NCBI GenBank assembly: GCA_016744705.1
Contig: JADGDU010000018.1
Location: 37,625-101,624 of the forward strand
Direction: 5' to 3'
DNA from: Candidatus Krumholzibacteriia bacterium
Lineage (GTDB): Bacteria; Krumholzibacteriota; Krumholzibacteriia; LZORAL124-64-63
Length of the DNA stretch: 64,000 bases
Under the pieces are notes generated by a model. The model made no database searches, was not told the DNA's origin, and saw nothing but the letters and a program-made list of their open reading frames with translations. Below are positions 54,091 to 62,013 of this stretch, one piece after another. The translations under genes were made by a program, and so were the position numbers. Each line of letters opens with the position of its first letter. Positions within the stretch are counted from its first letter, which is position 1.

Positions 54091-56175
54091 ATGAATCTTG
54101 TTAGTTTCAGACGGGAAAAACACTATCCCCCTGGGGGTATTGTTTTACTTATCCTGGTGATTCTGATTTTCTGGACCGGTGCTGGCCAGGCTCAAGCCCC
54201 GGATCCCCCGGATACTACCGATATTCCTGATCCAAAATTAACTATTGATGAAGAGATCGTCGTTCACGGTCGCCGGTCGGAGAATGAAATCTCCAGCCAA
54301 TCACTCTCGGTTGATGAGGTGCAAATGGTGCCTGGATTTGCCGGAGATGTGATCAAAAGCCTGCAAGCCCTTCCCGGTGTGGCCCGGCCTACCATGTCCG
54401 ATCAGGGCGCGATTGTGGTGCGCGGTAGCGGCAATTACGACACTCGGATTTTTCTTGATGGTGTGGATATTCCGCTCTTGTTTCACTTCGGAGGAGTCAA
54501 GTCCACTTACAATTCCCTCAGTCTGGGCAGTGTCGATCTTTACCCGGGAGGATTTGGCACCAAGTATGGCGGATGTGTTGGGGGCGTGGTGGAATTGAAG
54601 GGGCGACCGGCCCGTGAAGACCGGTGGCGCACCGTGCTGGATGCCAGCCTGCTGGATGTCAGTTTTCATACCGAAGGTCCTTTGGGCAAAGGTTTTGGCT
54701 TGGCTGTGGGTGCTCGCCGCAGTTTTGCAGGGGAGCTGGCAAATCAAGCCTTGAAGGGGCGGGATGATATCAACATGGTGGTGGCGCCGTATTACTGGGA
54801 TGCTGTGGCTCGCCTCGATTGGGATGCCCACCTGGATCACCACTTTTTCATGACCTTTTTTGCTTCCAGTGATCACATGCAAATCATCACTCCGGACGAG
54901 AGTCATGGCAGCCCCACCGTCAGTGAGGCCCTGGATGAAGTGGCTCTGGATTTGTCTTTCCAGCGTTTGATTTTGGGATACGACGGCCAGTGGAGTGATC
55001 GTGTGCGCAACCAGCTGCGTTTATCGGCTGGACATGACAGCAATTCAGGGCACATCATGGGGCATTTCCGTTTTGAAAGTGATGGGCCGGTTTTTAATCT
55101 GCGCGATGATCTGGCCATACGGTGGCGTCCAGATTTCGTCTCCCATGTGGGGCTGGACCTGGCCTACTCTCCCTACAATTATGAGGTCAAAATTCTGGGA
55201 TATCCTGCGTCCAAGTTGGAGGATAAGAAATTCTCTGATTTGGGGGCCTACACCAATGCGGAATGGCGCCCTCACCCCGATGTGTTGATCACTCCTGGGC
55301 TGCGTTATGATTATTATCAACCGGTGGATAAAGGAAAGCTGAGTGTGCGGGCTGCCGCTCGCTGGGATTACCACGCCCAACGCACGGTCACGGCTTCGGC
55401 TGGCACCTACAACCAGTCGCCCAGGCCCATGGGGCAATCCACAGATCCCGTTTATGGAAATCCAGAACTTCCGCTGACGACCGCGCGCCACTTCACGCTG
55501 GGTCATGAGTGGCGGTTGGGTTCGCGGCTTTCTTTGAAGGTGGAAGGATATCATAACACTCAGGATCAAGTGCCGGCTTTGGCCGATACAGCCAATGTGA
55601 ATTTCCTGCCCGATGCCGATGCCCGTATGTATGGTCTGGAATTTATGCTACGGCACGAATCTGATGGCGATTTTTTTGGATGGATTTCTTACAGCATCGG
55701 TCGCAGTCAGCGCCGTTTTGCCCGGGACCCTGGCACTGCTGACAACTGGAGTGCCTCCTCCTGGGACTTGCATAATATGGACCAGACTCATCACCTGGAG
55801 GCGGTGGGTTCCTGGCAGCTGGGTCGCAACTGGGCCTTTGGTTCACGGGTCCAATTTGTTTCCGGAGTACCCGTCACACCTATTTTAGGATACACCGGCA
55901 ACCAATATGAATTTGATGCCGATCATGGGATTTATGTTCCTGTTGAAGGGGGATATCATTCCCAAAGGATGGAGCCATACTTCCGCACAGATTTACGCAT
56001 CGACAAAAAGTTCATCCAGGGCAGCACCATCTGGTCTCTGTACCTGGACCTCCAGAACGCCAACTATTTCATATACAACAGTCCTGAAGGTTACTCCTAC
56101 AACTACGATCATTCCAAACGCGAATCTTACGGCTGGATTTTTGTCCCGGCTCTGGGTTTGCGCGTGGAATTTTAG
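54091..56175 (+). CDS. TonB-dependent outer-membrane receptor
   Basis: 694-residue receptor. The signal peptide is ILVILIFWTGAGQAQ. A short TonB-box-like EEIVVHGRR precedes a plug domain (SLQALPGVARPTMSDQGAIV, then VRGSGNYDTRIFLDGVDIPL and YPGGFGTKYGG). A 22-stranded-type barrel follows and ends in LGLRVEF with a terminal aromatic. It lacks an N-terminal CarboxypepD_reg domain. It is directly followed by a lipoprotein gene with a 9-base gap, so the two probably form one uptake complex. The ligand is unknown. The Shine-Dalgarno (AAAGGAT) is 12 bases from ATG. Confidence 0.85.
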   Translation: MNLVSFRREKHYPPGGIVLLILVILIFWTGAGQAQAPDPPDTTDIPDPKLTIDEEIVVHGRRSENEISSQSLSVDEVQMVPGFAGDVIKSLQALPGVARPTMSDQGAIVVRGSGNYDTRIFLDGVDIPLLFHFGGVKSTYNSLSLGSVDLYPGGFGTKYGGCVGGVVELKGRPAREDRWRTVLDASLLDVSFHTEGPLGKGFGLAVGARRSFAGELANQALKGRDDINMVVAPYYWDAVARLDWDAHLDHHFFMTFFASSDHMQIITPDESHGSPTVSEALDEVALDLSFQRLILGYDGQWSDRVRNQLRLSAGHDSNSGHIMGHFRFESDGPVFNLRDDLAIRWRPDFVSHVGLDLAYSPYNYEVKILGYPASKLEDKKFSDLGAYTNAEWRPHPDVLITPGLRYDYYQPVDKGKLSVRAAARWDYHAQRTVTASAGTYNQSPRPMGQSTDPVYGNPELPLTTARHFTLGHEWRLGSRLSLKVEGYHNTQDQVPALADTANVNFLPDADARMYGLEFMLRHESDGDFFGWISYSIGRSQRRFARDPGTADNWSASSWDLHNMDQTHHLEAVGSWQLGRNWAFGSRVQFVSGVPVTPILGYTGNQYEFDADHGIYVPVEGGYHSQRMEPYFRTDLRIDKKFIQGSTIWSLYLDLQNANYFIYNSPEGYSYNYDHSKRESYGWIFVPALGLRVEF

Positions 56176-56184
56176 GAGCATGAC

Positions 56185-57345
56185 GTGAAAGTTATTCTGT
56201 GGGGAATCGTTTTGTTATCAGCAGTGGCCGGATTGTCGGCCTGCACCGATGGGTTTCCCGACGAGCAAATGCACTTGGGCAATGAAGACAAGGTGCGGCC
56301 TTTTGCCGTGATCATAGATCCTCCCGATGTGGCACCAGGCGATACGGTTCAAGTGTCCCTGTTGGCTCAAATCTCCGATCCAGATGCACTGGATATTACC
56401 TGGCGAGTGGCTCTGGATTATAGTGATGGCTTGTACCAGGCCGATGAAATTGAACGTAACTATCGGGATATCGAGGTTCCCTTTCCCGTGACAGATGAGG
56501 ATGGTTTTTTAAAGCATACCTTCCAATGGGTGGTGCCGGATTCAGCCATCTTGTGGGCTTCGGATATTCCTGAAGTGCTGGATGACCCGGCCATGGTCTT
56601 GTTGGCTGAAGAGCTGATCGGTCCGGAAGCTGGTTCACCTCCCACCAAGAGCGCCGTCAACGCCTGGCTGAATGAGCTGACGCCCCAGGATTTTATTGAC
56701 ATGAGTCCGCTGGAACAGGAAGCCACCTGGGCTCTGGCCGATCGCTTTGCCATACAGGTGCGCTTTCGGGCTGCCCTGCGCACCGACCGGATGGTGGACG
56801 TGACACGCAATCTGACCATTCGCTATACCAGAAAATTTTCGGGGCCGAACACCAATGAAAATGAGGATATCAGACATTATTTCGTGGTTGCTGTGGAAAA
56901 AGAAAATGCTCCGGTTGAAGACATTTATAATGAAGACATTCCCCAAACCGGCCACTTCTTCATCAGTAACGCCAATAGAATCAGTGATCTGGTTCAGGTT
57001 CCTTACCATGCCACTTGGACGTATTACATGGTCAGTCTTTATACAGTACAAAGTTATTTTGCCCCATTTGATCCGGGTGTTGAGATTACGGAAGGCACTT
57101 TGGACCAGTGGTATTATTACCGGCAGGACCAACCCTTTTCTGATCACCAGTTCTTCGTGGACGAAGATGGCGATGGTGTGGAAATGTTTGAACTGGATGC
57201 CGTGGTGCGCATCATGCCCGACGGTGCCGGTTCCCGTTTCAGGGTGGTGGCCTCGTTGCGGGATCATCGTTTAGATTGGGTTTCATACAATGCGGCACCG
57301 GGGCAGGTGGTGGAAGAAGGCATTGTGGAATTTGTAGCTCCCTAA
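56185..57345 (+). CDS. Lipoprotein partner of the TonB-dependent receptor
   Basis: 386-residue lipoprotein. The signal peptide ends in lipobox LSAC (Cys20). The mature N-terminus (AVIIDPPDVAPGDTVQVSLLA, ~42-115) looks like an Ig-like/fibronectin-type strand pattern. The middle part is helical (NELTPQDFIDMSPLEQ), and the C-terminal part is beta-rich with DEDGDGVEMFELDAVVRI, where DEDGDG resembles a calcium-binding loop. GTG 56185 has TAGGAG upstream. I do not recognise the family. Pairing with a TonB receptor suggests a substrate-binding or capping lipoprotein. Confidence 0.65.
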   Translation: MKVILWGIVLLSAVAGLSACTDGFPDEQMHLGNEDKVRPFAVIIDPPDVAPGDTVQVSLLAQISDPDALDITWRVALDYSDGLYQADEIERNYRDIEVPFPVTDEDGFLKHTFQWVVPDSAILWASDIPEVLDDPAMVLLAEELIGPEAGSPPTKSAVNAWLNELTPQDFIDMSPLEQEATWALADRFAIQVRFRAALRTDRMVDVTRNLTIRYTRKFSGPNTNENEDIRHYFVVAVEKENAPVEDIYNEDIPQTGHFFISNANRISDLVQVPYHATWTYYMVSLYTVQSYFAPFDPGVEITEGTLDQWYYYRQDQPFSDHQFFVDEDGDGVEMFELDAVVRIMPDGAGSRFRVVASLRDHRLDWVSYNAAPGQVVEEGIVEFVAP

Positions 57346-57442
57346 ACCTTCCAGCTTTCCTGCCCATAAACAATATTTCTATTAAACTTCAGTTTTTGAT
57401 TGATCCGACGATATGAAGGGGGGGATTTTAGGGAATTATTGG

Positions 57443-57460
57443 AGGGCGGATTGGCGCCCT
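57443..57460 (+). other. Hairpin just before the ribosome site of the next gene
   Basis: AGGGCG and CGCCCT pair around GATTGG. The hairpin ends three bases before the GGGGAG ribosome site at 57464-57469. It could affect translation of the HD-GYP-linked gene. It is not a recognisable c-di-GMP riboswitch. Confidence 0.35.
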
Positions 57461-57478
57461 ATTGGGGAGTTCTTATTT

Positions 57479-59440
57479 ATGCCAGTATTAGAAAAACCAA
57501 ATACGGAAAAAGGATCAGAGGAACTTCTCCTTGATCCAAAAATTATTGCCGACCTTATGGAAGATTTGGACCGGGTGTTTCGCATAGGCGTTTATTATCC
57601 GTCCGGCCATACTATGTGCGATCAGGCGGCCCAGCATTTTATGAAGGCTTTCGAAAAAACTCTGGGTAAAGAGCCAGCCATAAAATTCGAAACGGCCGGC
57701 GGTGTGCTGAGTTTGCAGGGGCTAACCTTAGAGCCTGATGTACGAGGTGTTTCTGATTTTAGGGAACTCCTGGAGGCTTTGGGCATAGCTCGGGTGGAAA
57801 TGGACAGCGGTCTGACGGATGCCGATCTTTACGACTTTGTGTCGGGAATGTTGGCATATCGAAACCGCCTCAAGGGCAGCAAAGATTTTCAAAGAATTCA
57901 GGTGGAAGGAATGCCCCCGACCATCACCATTCACCACATCGAATTCTTAGCCAGTGATGCTGAAGAACTTTCTGATCAATGTTCGGGAGACACCTCTCAG
58001 CCCCGGCTGGAAACTCTCATGGGGGCCCTTCGTCAGAAAGGTTTGGATGAAGCACAGGTTGAGCAGTGCCGGCAATTGATGCGATCCATTCCCAGGTATC
58101 TTACCAGTGGAGATAGGGAGAAATCCGGTCTACCACAGGTGACTTGGACTGATGTGGAAAAACTTCTCCTCAATGCGGTTCAAAGCAAGCCTGAAGCCGA
58201 TAAAGATGGTGACTCACCCTCCCCTCATGCCAATCTGGATGCTTTGACCTCGATTTTTCGTTCTTTGGGACAAAACCGTGAAACCGACGAACACGGGCAA
58301 GCCATCAACATGCTGCTTTCTTTGGCCCGGCGGGAATCTTCCCCGGATTCACAACCAGAATCTGAAACAAAGGGTAAAAAAGCAACCGCGGTGGAAAACC
58401 TGATGCCCATGGTGGAATTGCGGCGGGCCATCGATGGATGCGAAGGTCGCATGGGGGCCGATTTTCAGTTGATGACCGAAGGCCGTAGTGAAGAACTCAC
58501 TATTCTTTGCCAAATGCTGCAGCGCGAGCAGAAACTCCCGGTCCACAACCGAATCAAGAAACAATTGCGGGACATACTGCGGACTCCCTTGGAACCTCAG
58601 GAATGGACAGTGCTGGTGGCGGGTGCCAGGCAGCTTTTAGAGTTGCCTGACTCTCAACAGATTGTTAGCCCCATGGTGCTGATGACTGAGATGATCAGAA
58701 GTTGCAAATCAATTTCCTCAATGGCATTTCTGGGGGAAGTGGCCAATGGTGCCGAACCCCAACAAATGGATCTTCTCTGGCCCTTTCTGGTAAACGAAAT
58801 TTTGCTGGAAGGAAGTGGTGATCAAAGAGAGGATTATGAGAAAGTGGTCTCTCTGGCTTCCTCGGTGGGTTCTGCGGCCAGGCAAGAGGGCTTCAGTACC
58901 TTGGAAAACTTGCCCAGTGTGAAAAAGAAAATCTGTGCTCCAGATCTCCTTTCACAACCCACGGCTGGAATATATGAAATTCTGGCCAGCCTGCTGGACT
59001 GGAACCCGGGGCTCTATCTGGGGAGACCTGTCCTGGCTGGGTTAAAAATGACGCCCCCGAATTGGGTGTGCGCTGGGGTTTTGCCACTGATTCCTGAATT
59101 TCATAATGAACATCAAAAGTTTTTAGTGGGCCTTTTGGATCAGGCCGATGGCAGCGAATCCACAAAAGATGTCCTCGAATCGGCCAGCCGCATCTTGGGT
59201 CAATATTTGCCCCATTTGCCTCGAAACCGCAGAAGTGAGCCTTGGGTGCCTGCATCCATCCGGACGGTTGTGCAACTGCGTATGGTGGGCAGTCAGCGCT
59301 TTCTTGAATCTGTCATGCGTTCTCGCAGGTTCCTTTTCATTGCTAAATGGCCCACGGATTGCCGCAAGGCCGCAGCAGAAATATATGCCACCCTTCCCAA
59401 CCCATCGGGGAATCCGAAAAAAGGGAGGAAAGGTAAATGA
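57479..59440 (+). CDS. Large protein coupled to an HD-GYP phosphodiesterase
   Basis: 653-residue soluble protein. The N-terminal ~110 residues (FRIGVYYPSGHTMCDQAAQH, LSLQGLTLEPDV, LLEALGIARVEMDSGLTDAD, LYDFVSGMLAY) match in pattern the N-terminal module of the following HD-GYP protein. The rest is helical, probably HEAT-like helical pairs (LRQKGLDEAQVEQCRQLMRS), with no HD or GYP motif and no transmembrane segment. ATG 57479 has GGGGAG nine bases upstream. Its stop overlaps the HD-GYP start (ATGA), so the two are made together. Function is inferred only from this coupling: probably a regulator or scaffold of the phosphodiesterase. Confidence 0.65.
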   Translation: MPVLEKPNTEKGSEELLLDPKIIADLMEDLDRVFRIGVYYPSGHTMCDQAAQHFMKAFEKTLGKEPAIKFETAGGVLSLQGLTLEPDVRGVSDFRELLEALGIARVEMDSGLTDADLYDFVSGMLAYRNRLKGSKDFQRIQVEGMPPTITIHHIEFLASDAEELSDQCSGDTSQPRLETLMGALRQKGLDEAQVEQCRQLMRSIPRYLTSGDREKSGLPQVTWTDVEKLLLNAVQSKPEADKDGDSPSPHANLDALTSIFRSLGQNRETDEHGQAINMLLSLARRESSPDSQPESETKGKKATAVENLMPMVELRRAIDGCEGRMGADFQLMTEGRSEELTILCQMLQREQKLPVHNRIKKQLRDILRTPLEPQEWTVLVAGARQLLELPDSQQIVSPMVLMTEMIRSCKSISSMAFLGEVANGAEPQQMDLLWPFLVNEILLEGSGDQREDYEKVVSLASSVGSAARQEGFSTLENLPSVKKKICAPDLLSQPTAGIYEILASLLDWNPGLYLGRPVLAGLKMTPPNWVCAGVLPLIPEFHNEHQKFLVGLLDQADGSESTKDVLESASRILGQYLPHLPRNRRSEPWVPASIRTVVQLRMVGSQRFLESVMRSRRFLFIAKWPTDCRKAAAEIYATLPNPSGNPKKGRKGK

Positions 59441-60834
59441 CAGACAAACAATTGAACATTGATCAGATGGTCATCCTCTTGAGCAGCGGCATTGCCCAGC
59501 GAAGATTGTACTTTGCTGAGCATCCCAAAATCAAAGATTTGGGCGGCGATTTTATTGCTCATCTGGGAAAGTACCTCAAAGCCACGGAGCAGGAGTCTCT
59601 CTTCATTGGTGTTTTTGATGGGAAGCTTGTTCATGATGGCCATTTTCTGGTGGGTCCCAGCATCGCCGGTGGCCAACTGATAAAGTTTTCCGGACTCTTA
59701 CATAGTGGAGGGTTTCTTTTTCATGAGGATGTGACGGCCCAGGAAATTTCATCATTTCTGGGATTGGCCGCCGAAACGAAAGAGGAGCTGGCCAGCCTGG
59801 CCGAAGGCCGTGCCTTGTTTGAATTCAAGGGCATTGTGAATATCAATCCTTCGGCCATTTATCAAGATTTTGAAAACTTGGTTCGCGAAGAAGACAAAAC
59901 CATTTGGAAGGGACAGGACCAATCCCTCGGTCATCTGGATTCGCCTATTCTCGTTTACCAGGCGCTTTTTGATGTGGTCACTTCCGCCCATGGCAGCGCG
60001 GCATTGAATCGCACGCTGGACATTGATAATGCCCGCTCCGTCAGCGAATACCTGTTGCAAAGCACACAGGCCAGCTTCACGGATATCATCCAAATGATGC
60101 ACTACCCGGATTATGATAGCTACACGGTGGGGCACTCGGTTCGTGTGGCTACCCTGGCTGTGCACCTGGGAAGTAAGCTGGGCTTGAATGACGAAGAATT
60201 ACAGGAGTTGGGCACCGCAGGTTTGTTGCACGATGTGGGGAAAAGTAAGATTCCTGACGAGATCCTTTTCAAACCGGGCCGGCTGGATAATGAAGAATTC
60301 GATATCATGAAATCTCACGCCCGGCTGGGGGCGGAAATTCTCATGGAGCATCATGCAGCCACAGCTTTGGACGTGGCGGCAGCCTGGGGGCATCATCTTC
60401 GGTATGATGGCGGTGGTTATCCGGATAGCCCGGCCTGGGCGGTTCGCAACAATCTGACGGCCTTGCTTCAGGTTTGTGATGTTTTTGAAGCACTCACATC
60501 CATCAGGCCTTATAAAGCGCCCATGTCTCCACGCAAAGCCTATGAAATCATGCTGGAAAATGATGGCGCCTTCCATCCGGGGGCGTTGCATGTTTTCATC
60601 CGCACTCTGGGGATGTATCCTCCCGGCAATCCGGTGCGGTTGAATGATGGTTCTCAGGGTACGGTGATCGATGCTGGGGTAGATATTGAACGCCCCTTGA
60701 TTCGATTAACCCAAACAGCGGATGGCCAGGCCATTGGTGTGGAAAATGACATCCAGGTGGACCTGGGGGCACCCGGCAGCCAGAAATTGGCTGTGGAGGA
60801 ACTGTTGGGAGATTGGGAATCGGTATTGGCCTAG
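59437..60834 (+). CDS. HD-GYP cyclic-di-GMP phosphodiesterase
   Basis: 465-residue cytosolic enzyme that hydrolyses c-di-GMP. The N-terminal ~150-residue module (YFAEHPKIKDLGGDFIAHLG, FHEDVTAQEISSFLG) is shared with the upstream protein. The HD domain has HSVRVATLAVHLG, the metal His/Asp pair in LLHDVGKSKIPDEIL (His265/Asp266) and HARLGAEIL. The GYP motif is HHLRYDGGGYP (~319-329), close to the usual HHExxDGxGYP, with Leu in place of Glu. The C-terminus has VCDVFEALTSIRPYK. Metal and GYP residues support activity. Confidence 0.88.
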   Translation: MTDKQLNIDQMVILLSSGIAQRRLYFAEHPKIKDLGGDFIAHLGKYLKATEQESLFIGVFDGKLVHDGHFLVGPSIAGGQLIKFSGLLHSGGFLFHEDVTAQEISSFLGLAAETKEELASLAEGRALFEFKGIVNINPSAIYQDFENLVREEDKTIWKGQDQSLGHLDSPILVYQALFDVVTSAHGSAALNRTLDIDNARSVSEYLLQSTQASFTDIIQMMHYPDYDSYTVGHSVRVATLAVHLGSKLGLNDEELQELGTAGLLHDVGKSKIPDEILFKPGRLDNEEFDIMKSHARLGAEILMEHHAATALDVAAAWGHHLRYDGGGYPDSPAWAVRNNLTALLQVCDVFEALTSIRPYKAPMSPRKAYEIMLENDGAFHPGALHVFIRTLGMYPPGNPVRLNDGSQGTVIDAGVDIERPLIRLTQTADGQAIGVENDIQVDLGAPGSQKLAVEELLGDWESVLA

Positions 60835-60847
60835 GCACTGACCCAAA

Positions 60848-61756
60848 TTAAAGTTCGTGGTAGGGCAAGCTGAAGGTGTCCCCCTCTGCCAGATTTCCGG
60901 CTTGAAACCCTTTCATGAACCAGCGGGCCCGTTGCTGGGCGGTGCCGTGAGTGAATGAATCGGGCATTACTTTTTGTCCCGCTTGTCGCTGAAGGGTATC
61001 ATCGCCAATGGCCTGGGCACAGTTGATGGCTTCATCGATATCCCCAGTTTCCAGAAATTCAAACTGCTGCTCGGCATGGTGGGCAAATACCCCTGCCAGG
61101 TAATCTGCTTGCAATTCCAACCTGACGGACAATCTGTTGTATTCTTCCTGGGAGACTTTACCGCGCTGCTGGTGCACTCGGTCTGTTAATCCCAGCTGAT
61201 GTTGCACATGGTGCCCAATTTCATGAGCCATGACATAGGCCTGGGCAAAATCTCCTGGGGCACCGAAGCGTTCCTTCATCTCATTAAAAAAATTGGGATC
61301 GATGTAGACTGTCTGGTTGGCGGGCATGTAGAAGGGGCCCATGCGGGCGTCGGCCACGCCGCCGGGCATGACCGTTTTATCGTTATAAATGACCAATTGG
61401 GAAGGCTGGAAATGTTTCCCATTCTGTTGGAAAATAGCAGTCCAGACGTCTTCGTTGTCGGCTTTCATGGTGGAGAGAAAGGCGGCCATCTCATCATTGG
61501 GAGCAGAGCTCACCTGGGTGGTTGTGGGTTGCCCCGAACCGCCGCCAACGACCCCAAGCATGCTTTGGGGACTAATGTTGAAGACAAACATAGCCACCAG
61601 TGCCGCCCCAATGAGCATGAGTTTTGTTCGTCCGCTGGCTCGCATCAACAGGGGCAAGATCACCCCAGCCATGTTGGGCCCACGGCGCCCGCTACTGAGA
61701 CGTTGGCCACGCCTATCTTCTACGTGACTGCTGCGCCGTCTGTTTTTCCATTTCAT
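60848..61756 (-). CDS. Neutral zinc metallopeptidase (YpfJ family)
   Basis: 302-residue protein with an N-terminal membrane helix (LMLIGAALVAMFVFNI) after a basic cytosolic tail, and a periplasmic or external zinc domain. The active-site HEIGHH (zincin HExxH) lies in YVMAHEIGHHVQHQLG. It is followed by LELQADYLAGVFAHHA, carrying the third-ligand glutamate region, and SFTHGTAQQRARWFMKGF. These are the YpfJ/Zn_peptidase (PF04228) signatures; the substrate is unknown. ATG 61756 has CAGGGAG upstream; the frame is open to 61867 without a better start. It is divergent from the helicase gene. Confidence 0.87.
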   Translation of the reverse strand: MKWKNRRRSSHVEDRRGQRLSSGRRGPNMAGVILPLLMRASGRTKLMLIGAALVAMFVFNISPQSMLGVVGGGSGQPTTTQVSSAPNDEMAAFLSTMKADNEDVWTAIFQQNGKHFQPSQLVIYNDKTVMPGGVADARMGPFYMPANQTVYIDPNFFNEMKERFGAPGDFAQAYVMAHEIGHHVQHQLGLTDRVHQQRGKVSQEEYNRLSVRLELQADYLAGVFAHHAEQQFEFLETGDIDEAINCAQAIGDDTLQRQAGQKVMPDSFTHGTAQQRARWFMKGFQAGNLAEGDTFSLPYHEL

Positions 61757-61891
61757 GTCAAACTCCCTGACCAAAGCAAAGCCGTCACCACCAGAAGCCA
61801 GCAGCGGTGGAAGCGGCTTTAAAAGCCAAGACCAGACTGCCTTGTTGGGGCGATAAAGTAGTTTCAATGGTGATATTCTGCAACCCGTGAT

Positions 61892-61906
61892 GCGGCGTTA
61901 TGCCGC
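61892..61906. other. Short stem-loop in the leader of the DEAD-box gene
   Basis: GCGGC pairs with GCCGC around GTTAT in the 257-base divergent gap between the metallopeptidase and helicase genes. Long leaders are common on cold-shock RNA helicase genes, but I see no recognised motif. Confidence 0.25.
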
Positions 61907-62013
61907 TCTCCTTTGGACCTTCCAGCTTGTTTAGTGGCTTTATTGAGGATTTTGTGTCACCTTAAGCTCCAAGTCCTGCAATTTTTGCCTTCCCACACTC
62001 CGGAGTTCTTCAA

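Noticed and set aside
57346..57478. c-di-GMP riboswitch before the HD-GYP-linked gene
   Set aside because: Only a short 6-bp hairpin is present; the conserved GEMM core and tetraloop receptor are not visible.
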